From the NCBI RefSeq assembly GCF_015832195.1, contig NC_052026.1, forward strand, positions 9,717,619 through 9,781,618: a stretch of 64,000 nt of DNA, in the 5' to 3' direction. Positions within the stretch are counted from its first letter, which is position 1, and each line of letters begins with the position of its first letter. Below the pieces are notes generated by a model that was not told the origin of the DNA, did not search any database, and worked only from the letters and a program-made list of their open reading frames with translations. Positions 38,011 to 51,402 of this stretch are shown here, piece after piece. A program made the translations under genes and the position numbers. The DNA is from Motacilla alba alba (lineage: Eukaryota > Chordata > Aves > Passeriformes > Motacillidae).

Positions 38011-41000
38011 AAATATAAGACTTCAAAACCCAGAGAAACATGCTGCAATTCATACAGTTGTGCAATACATACAGTTGTATCTTAAGTATCTGCAATACTT
38101 CATCTTTTTTACACAGTACACAAGCTCTATGTACTGAACTTGAGCACAGTCAGTGTAGAACCACTCAGAATCTACAGGCATTCGCAGAGAGGGACAGTAG
38201 AGAAGACAGTTCATTCACATGTTTGCCTTTAAAACTTAGGGGCACATGCATTAACTATGTAAGCAACACCTCTGATGTAGGCTCTGGTTTTCACAATGAA
38301 TTCAAGTCAGAAGGAAGCAAGCTAATACAATGAAAAGGCCTAATACCCTGATCCATGCCCATTTTTGCCATTAGAAAGATTCTCCTAACATCTAACCAAA
38401 ATCTTTCCATATCCAGGTTTAAACTCATTACTATTTCTCCCAGGGGAAATGGAGATCAGTGGCAGTCTACCTGTCATAAAGCACCATGAATAGATCCACA
38501 GCTTTTTACCCAAGCTATGGTAGCCATCAGGAAAACTCCCTTCACTGGGCAAATTCTTCCCCCACTCTATAGAGTTTCATCTGGCATTCTCAGCTACCAG
38601 CTCTGTTCCAGAAAATTTAGCTATCTGAACCAATAAATAAAACAAAAATCTTTGTAGTTTTCACTATGTTTAACATTTGATGTTCCCCCTTTTTTTTTAT
38701 TTCTCTTACAACCAAAACAGGGCCCAGAGATAAAAGGAAAGAAGAGGGTGACAGAACTCCTTTGCAACCCTTGAAGAGCAATAGCAGACACCTGCAAGTT
38801 CTGCAGAGCACAGCACTATCTATATATCTATTTTGTGTTAAAGCAGAAAACAGAGGAATAGGGAGAAAAACGGATAAAACCAACACAACGTGTGCAAGCC
38901 ATATAATATGTATCGACTACTTCCATGTAGAAATTCAGAAAGCACTGACAATTTGGAAGCCTTAATCTATAATCCATGTTCCTGCAATCTAAAGCAGAAG
39001 ATTTATGTATGCCTTAATACACTGTAGAAGCCCATCTGTCATACAGTCACATTTTAGCCCATTCCAGTCATCAGCTGTACACCTGTCTATGTTCATACCT
39101 TACAAGTGCAGCATGGAAATATAGGATCTTACATATACAAAAGTATAGCCTTAAATAACTTGCTGTGAATGCTTTGGCAGGGTCTACTCCTTCGAGAGGG
39201 TTGGTCATATCACAGACTGAAGAAAGAAGAAAACTGTTTCTGACAGACAGAAAATGTGTTTGTATTTCAGCCTTGACTCTGATCCACCAAAACAACATTG
39301 CTCAGCTGTTCACTTCTTTTCCTCTTTTCTTTGAAAAACTAGTTTCCAGAGCTCTTCAGTGAAATAAGAAAATGAGTGGGTTTTTTGTTTAAGACAAAAC
39401 AACTGCTCCTAGCTTTCAAGTATGCAAAGAAAACACTGTGAAATGCAAAGCTTAAAGGCTGAAATAAGAGGTCAAAAGAAATACAATAACCTCATATATG
39501 GAGTAATGTATTGTATCATCTGGGTGCGTGTGAGGATATGGATACATGTGCATATCTATGTGTATATAAGCTCCCCGATTGGAAAGTTAATTTCACAACT
39601 CTTGCGTCATGACTCATGAATTCCTCGATTTGATAGTGATAGAACTTGTCAGCCAGCACAGCTGATCCAGCACAGAGACAGAGATAAGCTGTGAAAAGGT
39701 CTGGCACAGTTTAGCTCCCTGCAGGACTGTGGGACTAGGCAATGAGTCACATTTGGCAGCAGTGTGATAGAGGAGAAGTTTCACTGTGTGATGCCCATAA
39801 TCATCAAGCCTATAAGCAAACCACAGTTCAAAAACACCAAAGCAGAGAATTTACTGGGTATTTTAATATTAAGGTGGATGGGGTTGATGTGTTTTTGTTG
39901 TTGTTGGGGTTGTATTTGGGTTTTTTTTAAGTAGGCTTATCAAATAGTTCAAAGCTCTGAGCAAGCAGCTTTGAAATGGGAAGAAACTAGGGTCTAAAAC
40001 ACCTACTTTATGTTCACCACATTCAGATATAGTCAAAATATCATCAAAACAATTACAAAAATTAAGGACTGTTCCTTCCTCTGTGAGGCACAGCATGTTT
40101 TATGTCCATCTATCAGCTATACCTTTATTCCATATGCTACAGACACAGCATATCTAGTTCCTCTATCCCAGAATCCAAGGAGAAAAACCTTGCATATGGA
40201 ATTCTACACATGCCTGCTAGAAGGAAATATTCTATAAGAACTTCCCTGTCCTGTGGACTTACCTTTTTTTTTTCCTTAGAGTCTGGAATCAGGAGACTTT
40301 AGGCCAGCATATTTTGCTGACAGTGCTGGTTTAAGCCAATGTGGGCTTCATGCTCAGTAAAAGAAAGAGGATAAAGAGGAATCCAAAGCAGTCACCAAAG
40401 CCAGAAGCAGTAACTGCTCCCTTTGACAGCAGCAGGTTTAAAGAACATCTATAGAAAGAAGTACAAATTCTCCTCTCCAGTGGCTGTGCATTGTGGATCT
40501 AAGAAGGGAAATGAAAAAATCTTTGAGCTCTTTCTCCTCAGTAAGGATCTTTAAGGATTTTTATCACATTGCCAAGATGCTCAAACTGTTTGCTTTAAAG
40601 TTCCAGTTCTTGGAGTCAAGAGAACCTCATCCACCATTCTTTACAGAATTCTTTTCTCTAATGGAAAACGAAGGCTATAAGGTTGTGTTTAACATTAAAT
40701 TTCAACACGTGATGAAGTTCCACTTTAGACATATTACAGTGGTCTGATTTGCAATGTACATAGTTAAAGGCCTGCCTTAACAAGAAAATTAACAGCCAAG
40801 GGAGATATTTTATTGCTGCGATATTCCTCTGGGCATCTGCATGATTGATCTTAAAACCTGCAAGTTTTATGTGTTAAAATAAAAAAAGCAGAGTAGGTTG
40901 ATTTTCAGGCTAAACTTCAAGCTCTGTTTCTTTTAGGAGAACTGAAGACAGACCCATATAAATGTAACAGAACATTCTCCACTGTTATTTTTCCTCAGCC

Positions 41001-43011
41001 CATGTAGTATACAAAAAAATTATGCTCAAAGGCAAAACATAAACCAAAGTTTGACTTTATGCTCTGCTCATCTTAACTCTGTTATACATATCCTTTAAAT
41101 ACCAAGGTTCTTTAAAACAAAATGCAGGCAGGAGCATAAGATGAAAAGAAGTAAAATAATGTTAGTGATAAGTTCAGCCTTTACAACTCAAGAAACTCCA
41201 CAGACAAAAAAAACCCAACCCTAAAATAATGACTATAAGCCAAGGGCCTCTTCCAACACAGCTCTCTCTGATTCTATACAAGAACAAAGTCAGGGATTAC
41301 AGAATGGAGCAGGTCAGAAGGGAGCACTTGAGGTCCTCCACTCCATCCTCATCTGGAGCTCAACTTCTCTTCCCAAGCTTCACTAGGAAACTGAAAAACC
41401 TCCTTTTTATTCCATAAAAACCATCCAAGTTTACTGTACAAAGCTTTCCACACAACTTAGAAGGAAGCTGAATAAGCACTAAGAGCAATTTTAAAAAGAA
41501 TCTGCTTCATGTCCTTAGTACATTGCTTTCATAAACAACATTAAGCTGTTCAGGTAAGAGCTTCAGCCCAGGATAATCTTCATTTAAAGAAAAATTAAGG
41601 TTATATTTAGACAGTGTTCAAAAATGCACATGTATTTTTCTCTGTGCATATACATGGTTGCAGATGGTATCACAGAAGCCCTCAGACATGGCCCTGATAG
41701 GAGCTGAAAGGTCTTCATGTACCATTGCCATTGCACACCAGGTTTCTGCACATATTTAAGAATGAAAGCTCTAGGTCTTTCTCTATTTCCATTATAAGAT
41801 TAGTGCAAGTTGTGCCACAGTTTGCATATTCACTTTTGTGTTTCCCACTGTGAAATCTTAAACCACAATGACACAGATTTAAAAGTTCCCTGAAAAGAAA
41901 TCTAAATGCTGAATAGTAGCAGGATTTTTCATCTTACGTAAAATTTTCTTCATTGGTTAGTGTTTAGTCCAGATATTGGTTTTTACTCTGATTTTTGCAT
42001 GTGTTAATGTTGCAGGGCTAATGTTTGAAGTTTTGTTGGACTTCCTCTTTTCTCCAGCTTATAGAAGGATTTAAATTCATCTGCAAGTGTCCAACAGAAA
42101 ATTTTAAGAGGGAAATCATTGTGCATCTGTGTAACAGCTCATGCCCATGCTTTTGTCCCACAGTTTCTGCAAAAAGGAAAAGAGTCTGAGCTGCATCACA
42201 CGATATTCAATTACTCAATTCCATGAAAGACCTTACATCAGTAGCGCAAGTGCATACAGCAAGTTTCTCTTGGAGCTTGGAATTTGGACTGGGTGAAGTC
42301 CACACATCAATAGTTTATGCTACAACCCAAACAGAGTTTTTTGCTACTTTGATGTTTAAAGAGAACTATTTATAGCAGAGGAATTAGCTACACTATGGTA
42401 ACATAGTTCAACTGTAAACTCACTAAGAGAGCCAGAAGGCAGGAGATAGAGCTCACCTATTTTCATTGGGGTGGTAACTCAGTCACAACAATTTTTTCTC
42501 CAATGAGGAGAGTTCAGGAAACCTTCCTAATTCTCTAAACAGTTTGGCATTCCAATCATCTGCTTAATAAAAAAGTCTCAAGTTTCCAGTTAAGCACAGT
42601 GGACTATGGTGATTTTCTGCTGGTTTTGAATGGAATGGGCAGATGCTCATTTGGGAATTATTTAATTCCTTATACATCTTGCGACTGCAAGCTGAAACCT
42701 CTTTCTCTCCACCTAAATCTCCCACATAGCAGTACTGCTAACCTGGCAGAGCACAGCTCAGGCCATTTGGCTTCAGTGTCACATACACATGTCTGGCTGT
42801 CACCTGAGGTTGGTCAGGAATGTTCTCTCCTCAGCAGGAACAGCTTCAGCCTCTCAGAAAGTTATTAAAAAAAATCAATTCAGCAGATTTGGGTAAAGTG
42901 AAAAGAACTGAAAGAATATGATTCAGTGGCATATTCAATAGATCAGTGACTTTTCATCCATCCAGCTAACCAACACTCAAAATAATTAGTGTTGCCTTGC
43001 TCCATCCACTT
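38011..43011. other. AT-rich non-coding stretch, no gene seen
   Basis: No recognisable gene. Open frames reach 97 codons at most and look random. The segment includes one G/T-rich tract at 39.87-39.93 kb. The part at about 42,000-42,180 is of higher complexity than its neighbours and might be another conserved element, but the signal is weak. Confidence 0.68.
39872..39929 (+). repeat. G/T-rich low-complexity tract
   Basis: GGTGGATGGGGTTGATG followed by TTTTTGTTGTTGTTGGGG and GGGTTTTTTTT. On the minus strand this opens a Pro/Thr/Lys-rich reading frame, an artefact of composition. Confidence 0.85.
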
Positions 43012-43092
43012 AAAAAACCCCCAAACCCCCAACCAACCAAACCCCAAAAGCAGAAAAAAAACCCCACCAAACCACCAAAAAACAAACGCCAA
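43012..43092 (+). repeat. A/C-rich low-complexity tract
   Basis: About 80 bases of A and C runs (AAAAAACCCCC, AACCAACCAAACCCC, AAAAAAAACCCC, ACCACCAAAAAACAAAC) with only three G. It is the longest A/C tract here, matched in style by the one at 16.7 kb. Confidence 0.9.
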
Positions 43093-43179
43093 ATTAAGAG
43101 AATGTTTGTTCTATGACTAGTAGAGCATAGTTATTAAGCCATGATGTCTTTCTTTAAAACCAATTTTAAATCAAGGATC

Positions 43180-43470
43180 TTGTACTGCAGCCACTTCCAG
43201 AAGGTTGCTCATAATTGCTCCATGCAATGCTTTGATTAATTAAATCACACTAGAGATTGTTTCTTAGTAACACACCTGGTACACTCTTTGTTGTTGGCAT
43301 TCATTAAAACGCTGTGTTACACGCTGTTTTGCAGCATGAAAAGATATTAATCAGCTAAATTGCCATTAAGAGTCATATCAATATTTGCTGCACACTGATT
43401 GTTTTTCTAAATCTTCAACAAAGGACATTTCACTGAAATCTCAGGTTGGTAACTAACCATATGACAGTAA
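43180..43470. promoter_or_regulatory. Candidate conserved non-coding element
   Basis: Complex AT-rich sequence beginning just after the A/C tract. It includes GATTAATTAAATCACAC, TGGCATTCATTAAAACGC, ATATTAATCAGC and GCCATTAAGAGTC. Overlapping TAAT cores in both orientations and two nearby CpG words, in AAACGCTG and ACACGCTG (about 43,310-43,323), resemble a developmental enhancer. Evidence is by composition only. Confidence 0.36.
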
Positions 43471-43639
43471 AGTCAAATTAAAATGTTTTATTTTCTCTCT
43501 GGAAATAAAGCAAATCAAGCACATAAACTAAAAGGCAGTGACAGGGTGTAGAGGTCGGTCTTTGTTGGTCAGCTACTTTAAGACAAGGAGTGCCATGTTG
43601 AATAAACTAAAATTAATGTGCAGAAAATCTTTTTCAAAA

Positions 43640-43870
43640 ATAAGTAAATAGAAGCTCTCATTAATGTCTGTTCTGTTCCCTGAGCAGAAAAGGCTCCACT
43701 TTGTAATGCAACATTGGTAATTAGGTTCAGTTTCAGAGCCTGAGCTGAAAAAGTGCCCAGGGAATCAAATGTTACTTTTCATTATTAATGGGAATTAGAA
43801 TATGTTCCCAAATATTTCTCCTTCCTAGCAACAGTCTGTTTACATATGATCAGCAAACACCTTGACAAGT
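43640..43870. promoter_or_regulatory. Candidate conserved non-coding element
   Basis: A further complex block with CTCATTAATGTCTG, GGTAATTAGG, CATTATTAATGGGAATTAG and an RFX-like half-site CCTAGCAAC at 43,824-43,832. It lies about 170 bases from the preceding candidate and could be part of the same element. The call is inferred from texture. Confidence 0.36.
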
Positions 43871-46035
43871 TGAAGGTGAGACAGTAAGAAGGCAAGTGGC
43901 CATAGCACTAATTACCTTTGCTTTGTCTCTGATTTGCTCTTAGATTCCTGCTTTCATATCCTACATACCAGCAAAAAGTTGTTCTGCAGGGCATATACTT
44001 TTTCTGTGCTGTGCATTTTTCTCAAAAATCAGTGTGCATCACCTCAGCTTTGTCACAGTCTTTTCTACTCATTATCAGGATCTAGATTGTGCTGCTTAGT
44101 ATAAGACATGCCTTCAGCGGGGAGAAATCTGGAATTATGTTTCTCCACTGAACCAGCACACACCTCTGAAAATTGAGAATATCCCAATAGAAACAGTTGT
44201 TCCAAACCATTTTATCACATCAATCACAACACTTAAAGGAAGGGGGAGCTCCCACTGGCCAATCTGTCTTCAAAAATATGGATCACCCAACAGCTGAGTG
44301 TTTTGTAATCCAGAAGTCTCTTTTACAGCACCTTAAAGGATATTGCATCGTACTGGAATAATGTATGCACATATAATTGCACAAGATAAAAAACCCAATT
44401 CCATAATTTCTTTTGTTTGTGTCTCTCGGGGACTTAGTTTGGTTAATTTTACTATTTTTATCCTCTTCAGGTCTGTCTTGGGCATTATGGGCTGATCAGC
44501 AGTGACACCAAGATCAATTTTATCCTCCCTCAAACAGCAGCCACGACGTCTCTCCATGAGAGGTGCATGGTTGATCTCTGGACTGAAGTTTGCCTTAACC
44601 CAGGCAGTCTTTTGTCTCCCCACCATGAAATTTAGACATAAAATCACACATATTTGAGAGACACACTACACCTGACATAGCCAAGAGGTTGAGAAGCAGC
44701 CTAAAGCCTTGCCTTCCACCCCAACATTATCCAAAATAATCCAAAACTGATCATGCCCTCCAGAAGTAACCTTTTCTTTCAGAACCATGGCTTCTCACAG
44801 GTTTGTTCTGTTTAAGAGAAGACTTCTCTAGGAGACGTCCTATATTTTATTCCAGCTAGATTATTACATTTTAATTGTACCTTTTAACCTTAAAGTTCTA
44901 AGGCTACAACTTTGTAAAATCCCAGCACAAGTAAGTAATGGCAAGAAATATTGGAACTAAATATAATTCAAAAAACAAAGGGGTAATAATTAGGTCCTGT
45001 CTTGCCAAGGGTATCAAAGCTCTCCATTTTTCCCAGGAGCAGCCCTGATTACTGCCCTTCACAAAGCACTTCAGCACTCATCTATTTCATCTGTCTTTTC
45101 TTCAGCACGTGACCCAAGAAGAATAGTTTAGGTTGCAAAAATGTCATTATTTTACTCTATGATTTCTATTTAGTTGTAAATCACCACACTCTTGGAAAAT
45201 GTATTCATTTGCTGATACTTTAACAAAATGCATAAGCAGACAAAGCATCTTTATATTATAAAAAGAAAGAAATGTAGACACCATAGGAGGTTTCTATAAA
45301 CCTTGCAGAAAATATGTATTTCTACAGCACTTTCTGCTTACTCCTTTCTTGCACACACCAGTTTGTTCTACCTAGTTGTCTGCAAAACAAGCATAGCTAG
45401 TCAAGTGATGAGGCATGCTTGAATTAAGGCTTGTAATTTCTCCTGCTGAAAAACGTGGTTGTGTCATTGACATTTAGGAACCATAGTAAACACTGAAAAT
45501 TTGCCCTGAAATGTAAATTAATTCTGAGAACTCCTGATACCCTTCCTGTGAAAATGTTTTTAAATATCGGTAGATTCTCACCTTGGTAACATTTTTATTC
45601 TTGCTTGGAAAAGCCCACAAAGCAACTGATAAACAAAAAACTAAAGCAAACAGACAAACAACCACACACATACTTTGCTTTTTACAGAAGGATATAAATG
45701 ATTATGTAATCATGTGAGTTTCTTGGAATGTGCGTGCCCAATTACAGCTAAGTAAATCTCTTTCATCATGTGGAAGATTCAGGTTTTATTCATTAATTCT
45801 GATCTTTATCATACCACATGCAGCAGCAGATGTTATTTGTGTTTGAGCTGGAGCTGGTGATGCACAAGTCCTGTCTGCATACACCTGCTCCATAATGCAC
45901 CTAAGATACAATAAAGAAACTCTCCAGAGTATTCTTTCCTTGGAGGAAACACTGGCCATATGGCTACTGCAAATCCAAATAACCTCAGAGGAAGCCATAG
46001 TGTAGAGCAGAGCAGCACAAGAATGACTACTCATT
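43871..46035. other. AT-rich non-coding stretch, no gene seen
   Basis: Unique-looking sequence with no gene. The longest open frame (44,333-44,647 on -, 104 codons) has no recognisable domain. Confidence 0.68.
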
Positions 46036-46345
46036 TCAAGCCCACCACCAGATTTTTCAGCTTTTCTCCTGGAGGTTCCCAGTGACAGAATTTACTGGAT
46101 CTCCTTCATGGGACCTAGCAGCAGCAGACATGCAAGGAGGGGAGCCCCTGCTCCACAGAGAGCGACTCTAGAGTTACTCCAGCAGAGATCCTGGCACCTC
46201 CACACCTGCTGGCCCAGGGAACAAGAGGCCAGACTAGAAGTGGCACAGGGGACAAGGACAGGGGGGCAGGAAGGGCTGCTTGGATCCCCAGCACTGCTGT
46301 TCTGTTCTGTGTTTCAGGAGGACCCAGTGACAATGAACAATGGCC
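46036..46345. other. GC-rich block, possible exon or repeat fragment
   Basis: About 300 bases of GC-richer sequence in AT-rich surroundings. Open frames of 81 (+) and 91 (-) codons cross it. A pyrimidine-rich stretch ending in TTTCAG before GAGGACC (about 46,300-46,320) resembles a splice acceptor, but after it the + frame stops within a dozen codons and no partner exon is visible. I see no known domain. A decayed repeat, a terminal or non-coding RNA exon, or a chance GC island are all possible. Confidence 0.35.
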
Positions 46346-46699
46346 CTCTGTAAAAGTGGAGAAATAATCAGTGCTATGACTCACATGCACTAATGATTAG
46401 TCCTATCTTCAGCTAAAGACCTCCAAAATGTATTCAGGTGTTCCATTCTCCAACCATTACTGCTTATTTAGTATAAAAGGAAAAAGAGACAATAATGTCT
46501 ACACATTAATTATCAGAATTTTCAGAAGTATCTAATTTGCAAAATTACAAAAACATCAGAGGCACAGACATCCAGCTGCCAGTCATTGGAAGCTCGCAGG
46601 AATAAAGGAGGCATCCTCAGATGCTCTTGGTGAGCTCACCTTGGCTCATTTTAGCATTCACAAAGCTGAGCTCATGAGCTCCTTCATTATTTCCATAAT

Positions 46700-47230
46700 G
46701 TTTAATGTCTAGTTTCATTTGTTACTGACTTAACTAGTTAAAATATGCCACTAGCGATCTGTTAGATGATCTTAAGGTTCCGGACCAACTATGTTTAAAA
46801 ATAAAATTTGAACCAAACCTAGGAAATGCAAAACATCTTTAATCTTCATTTATTTACAGCTCTGCACTGCTCAGAGTTGCTAATAGCAGTTATAAAGCTA
46901 CAATGCCTTGCATTTATTGATGGGAAGATTATTGCTTCTAGTCTTTTTTCTTATCTGCTGTATCATGAGTAAAATGAGTAAATCATAACCAGCCGAACGA
47001 AGGTTAAAAATCAGAAGATGCATTTTAATGAGATCCTGAAAAAAAAAAATAAAACAACCTTCCATCTATGGAAAAGAGTTGTTAATTCATCGAATTTTGT
47101 GAGTTCCATGAACTGATAAGCTCTGCAGCTCAGGCAACTCTGAAATTAAATTAGGTTTCAGAAATGAATATTTCATCTTTAAGATACTGTTGCTTGGAGA
47201 CCTGGGAAATAAAGGGTGATTTAACACAAA
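46700..47230. promoter_or_regulatory. Candidate conserved non-coding element
   Basis: A long block of complex AT-rich DNA with scattered CpGs (near 46,755, 46,780, 46,995, 46,999 and 47,091), rare for this window. Words include CACTAGCGATCTG, GGTTCCGGACC, CATTTATTGATGGG, CAGCCGAACGAAGG, CATTTTAATGAG, GTTAATTCATCG and AAATTAAATTAGG. There is only one simple run, nine or ten A near 47,040. Retained CpGs and complex words are what purifying selection on a regulatory element would give, but this is inference. Confidence 0.38.
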
Positions 47231-50200
47231 ACATGGGAGTTAGTTACATGTGGCATCGTTTTCCACTCCAGCAGGCTCTGGAACATACCATAAAATGCCC
47301 AGAACGAAACACTGTGCCACAAATGTAAGAGAATGTATGTAGCACTATTTTATCTGACAACTCCCTGTTCCTTTTTAGCCTACTTTCAGCTCAAGCAGTT
47401 CAATTTAACACCATTTAAATAATACTGAAAAAAACCCAAACACATAAAGGCAAAATGACCAAAATTCTTCAAATCAAAGTTCTGTTAACTCTTCAGTGAA
47501 GTCTTTCTCCAAAAATAAAAACCTAACCTCTCCTGTTCTCACCCTCCTTTCAGTCCTCATCTTAGACTTCTCTCATTGCTTCCAGATTTCTGTTAAATCA
47601 TGTTGGTATTGGTGTGTGCTCACTATACACAGATTACCACCTCTCAATCTCCATTTCCCCAAACTGCATTGCAATTAAAGAACCAAGGTACAAGTTCATG
47701 GTTTATAAGCATATCAGGAACAAACAAACACACAAAAAACCTTCAGATTATCCAGATAAGTAAAACACTGAAGATATTTTACTGTCATGATGCAATATCT
47801 TGAAAAAAAAAAGAAAAAAAGTGTGGTGTATCTTGCATTTGTTGCAAAGCTTCCCACTAGTGATCCCTACAAAGAAGTTGGAATTCTGTGGTTTGCAGGA
47901 TGAAACAGCTCCCCTTTAAGCAGAAACAGACAATAAGAGACAGATACTTTTCTGTGAATAATTTGCATCCCCTGTATAATATTAAGGTAACCAACTTTGC
48001 AAATAAATGGGGGCTCAAACAAGAGACCAAAAGAATTCCTGTTCACTGCTGTACATCTGAATGTTGGGATAGGAGGTGGATAAGCTCTCCATTCACCCAT
48101 GGGTGTCATCTTACAGGCTGGGTTTGATTATAGACTCAATCTTAGCTGTATACCTGTATAATTTAAAAAAGAAATTGAAGAAGTGGGGGCAGGAGAAACA
48201 GCAGGCATGTCTAAATTTAGAGTAGTGTGCTTCAGGAGTCTTATGGAGATGAAAGTGAACATCTGCATTAATGGAAATATGTTGTTTCTACATTGCACAT
48301 CACAAAAAACAAGGCAGCTTTTTGGAATAAATGACAAACAGCAATTTTTTCCTGGCAGAAGGCAACTTAATTTTTGCAAAGTAAGATTTTAACTGAACAC
48401 GATTCAAGGACCAATAGTGATGTATGCATTTGTATGTACATTAGAAATTTCCTCTTTTTTTTTTTTTTTAATTGCTGTATTGAGGTTTCTTCAGGGAATA
48501 TGGCCATTTCCTGTTTTGCTATTTTTCTCCCCCCATTAGGCTCCAATTTCAGTTCTCCCAAAATGAGCTCTAACCCTAATGCATTTATTGTTGCTGGTTG
48601 AGCTGTTTTATTCAGTTTCTGTACTCTATAGAGCAGGTACTAGTCTTCCTTTCAGGCAGAAGAAGTTTGAATTTTTTTTTAAAAGAGCTACAAAAATTAC
48701 TTAAATAATAATGAGAATATTAGATATCATCAATGTCACTTCACACAAGACCAAAAGCCAAATTAAATACAAATGTGTGATTACAGCAGAATTGTCATAC
48801 CAGATTCCAATATCTTTATTCAGGTGTTTCTGCTGCCATTTGACACTCAAGGATTTTAAAATCCGCTATTTAAATAAGGTTATGACCCACACAGCATGTT
48901 TGTAAGCCAAGTTGAATTAAGCATCAATATAGAATATTGAAATGCTAAAATTAAAAAAGTTTTGATGTCCTAGTTAAAGAAACAAATGAACACAAAGAAA
49001 CCTTAAAATTAGTAGTAGTTTCTTCTTAATTTCTGTTTTCCTAGAATTATGGCTGTTTTATACAACACGCACACCAACTCTGTGTGGCTGAATCAGCACA
49101 CAGAAATCCAGTATTTCTGTAGCTCATGAGAAATGTTGCTACTAACACACTATGGACTCAGTCCATTCTGTAGGTGTTATCTCAAAACACCAAACTATTG
49201 TGATATGCCAACAAAAGCAACTGAAAGCACAATTCTAGCATTAGACAGACTGTATTGAAACCAGCTGTCTGAGGGAGCCCAGATGGGATCTGTCAATGCT
49301 TCATTCCAATTCTTTTCTTCTACTGAAAACTGATAGGCAACCCCAGGCAAAGAGTGACCCCACATAACTCTGCCCAGCCTCAGCTCTAATAAAGCTGTTA
49401 AACCAAAGTAGTGGTTTATGCTTTTATCACTTTAAAGTATCAGGGTAAACTGCAAATCAATACACATTTTTAATCATCATCTACAAGTTACAGCAAAAAT
49501 AAATCCTGTGGCAATTCTATTTAGTCTTCACTCCCTTTCTTCTTTGACTGTAATGTTTTCTACTAATCTGAACAGAATTTCATTATAAATAGAAACCTAG
49601 GCAAGAAAGTCTATTATTTGGGCTTCTGATATTCATCTCTTTGCCACAAACCACTGAAGCCACTAGAAATTACTGTAGTTAGTCAGTATTCAGCCTTACT
49701 GTGATATCACCTTTGGGGATCACCAGCAGTGTAATAGGTTACAGCTCTCTTTCCTCTTATATGTCTTTATAATTGGAGATTTAACAGTGTCAGTATTTCA
49801 TAGTAAATTTTTACAGCCACACTATTCTTACTTCTAGTAGATTATGAATGACATGCTGTTCACATTATTACATCCATAGTGGATTTAGCTCATAGATGCT
49901 GGTTACACAATTATTTCTGACTTGGACAAGTAATCTAAAAAGTTATGCACTTCTTTTTAGAATAAAAAATCCATTTTTATAAATTCTTTTCTTGAATCTC
50001 GTTGGATTACATATTCCAAGTCAAACCAACCAGACCAAAAGCACAGATCACAGCCCAGCAGAAATCAATAGCAAAGCTCTCAGCAATTTCAGCCAGACAG
50101 GTTCAGGGGCATATTATCTAGAACAACCCTTGTATATAAAGTGTACACTTAACACAGAGCAGTGAGAGGTTTGTTGGTAGTCAGGCCTGCCCTGAATCTG
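47231..50200. other. AT-rich non-coding stretch, no gene seen
   Basis: No gene found. Open frames are 60-83 codons and without domains. Simple A and T runs are at 47,803-47,820 and 48,455-48,469. Otherwise the sequence looks unique. Confidence 0.68.
48455..48469 (+). repeat. T15 homopolymer
   Basis: Uninterrupted T run of about 15 bases followed by AATTGC. A simple repeat. Confidence 0.88.
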
Positions 50201-50830
50201 GAGTCTTCATTGGGGTATAAAAAATTTGGTTTTACAGTTGCTAATTCTTTTCACTTATTTCTCTGGGATTTGAGGCTGGGTTTGCCAGTGACCTAAAGCC
50301 AAAACAGGGGTATCCCACAGCAAAGTTCTGCTATGCCTGTTTTGACAGGAACATGAACATCCCTTGGAAAGGGAATCCCTTTCCATCCCTTTCCAGCATC
50401 CCTCTAAAGGTTCCAAAAGCTGCTGAAAAATCAGCACATGTGATATAAAAGCACATCCCTTTTAATGCTATTCTCTTGTTCCTCCAAGGTAACAGGTCTG
50501 TCTGTTCTCAGAAAATATTCACAATGAATGTTCAGTGAATGCTAATGCATGTTTTACTAATGCCTTTCTGGCTCTGCAGATCACTTTTGAGAAAATGGCC
50601 CAGGAATTGGTTATTTGCAGACAGACAAATGGGTACACACTCCCCCTCTGCAGGCTGCTCCATGGCCTTTGGTTCTCCAGGCACCTGGAATTACCTGTGC
50701 CCCACAGCCAAACCACAGCCCCTGTCCCTGCCTCACCACACACACCAGGGCAGGAGCTGAACTGAGCACTGGGCTGGGAATCTTGCCACACCCAGGAACA
50801 TTGCAGGGTCATTCATGGACATTTTTCCTG
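50201..50830. other. Moderately GC-rich non-coding patch
   Basis: GC content rises, with CCTTTCCATCCCTTTCCAGC at 50.38 and CCACAGCC/CCACACAC words at 50.70-50.75 kb. Four overlapping open frames of 73-97 codons on both strands cross 50.5-50.85 kb. Overlapping frames in several phases at once argue against any being real. No domain, start context or splice structure supports a gene. An old repeat or a regulatory patch are possible. Confidence 0.35.
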
Positions 50831-51287
50831 AACACAAGGTTTTAGTATGGTATGCTAATTTGTTAGGACTGCCTCGTCATTTTATCTCTGCATTTCCTCC
50901 CAAACCTTTTCAGCCTCAAATTAAAAGGCTCCTCCCCTCTTTGGTGGCAGAGGATTGCCTGCCACTGGCACTCTCATGGAATGGCTTTTTCACACCTCAG
51001 TAAATCTCAGAAACTAAAATTAATTCATAGAAACACCTGATGTGACATAATGCAGCATGACTGATGAAACACTGAATGCTGCAGTGCAACCCAATATCTA
51101 CTCTCCTGAAACAAATCTCTCCACTCTGAAAGAGAGGGGGAAAAACCAGCACACTTGTTTCTCTTTTCTGGCCTCTTTTCAGCTTCTCAGCAGAACTGAC
51201 TAATAACTACCAGGGCCCCCAAATGGCAAACCATTATCTAAAATGTAGAATATGGTGCTGGTATGGACTAAAAAGCTGTGTATGTGT

Positions 51288-51402
51288 CTGTGTGTTTGGG
51301 GGGAAACAGTGAGATAAAGGATTTTTTTTTGCGTGTGTGCTTTTTATTTTGTTGTTGGGGTGAGGAAGGGTTGGGGTTTGTTTTCTTTGTTAGTTTTGTT
51401 TT
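51288..51402 (+). repeat. G/T-rich low-complexity tract
   Basis: Interrupted G and T runs: GTGTGTTTGGGGGG, a nine-T run, GCGTGTGTGC, TTTTGTTGTTGGGGTGAGG and GGTTGGGGTTTGTTTTC. There are four or more G runs of length three to six, but the spacing is wide, so G-quadruplex formation is only a possibility. Confidence 0.75.

Noticed and set aside
51288..51402. G-quadruplex element
   Set aside because: G runs are present but spaced too far apart and unevenly for a classical quadruplex; kept only as a low-complexity tract.
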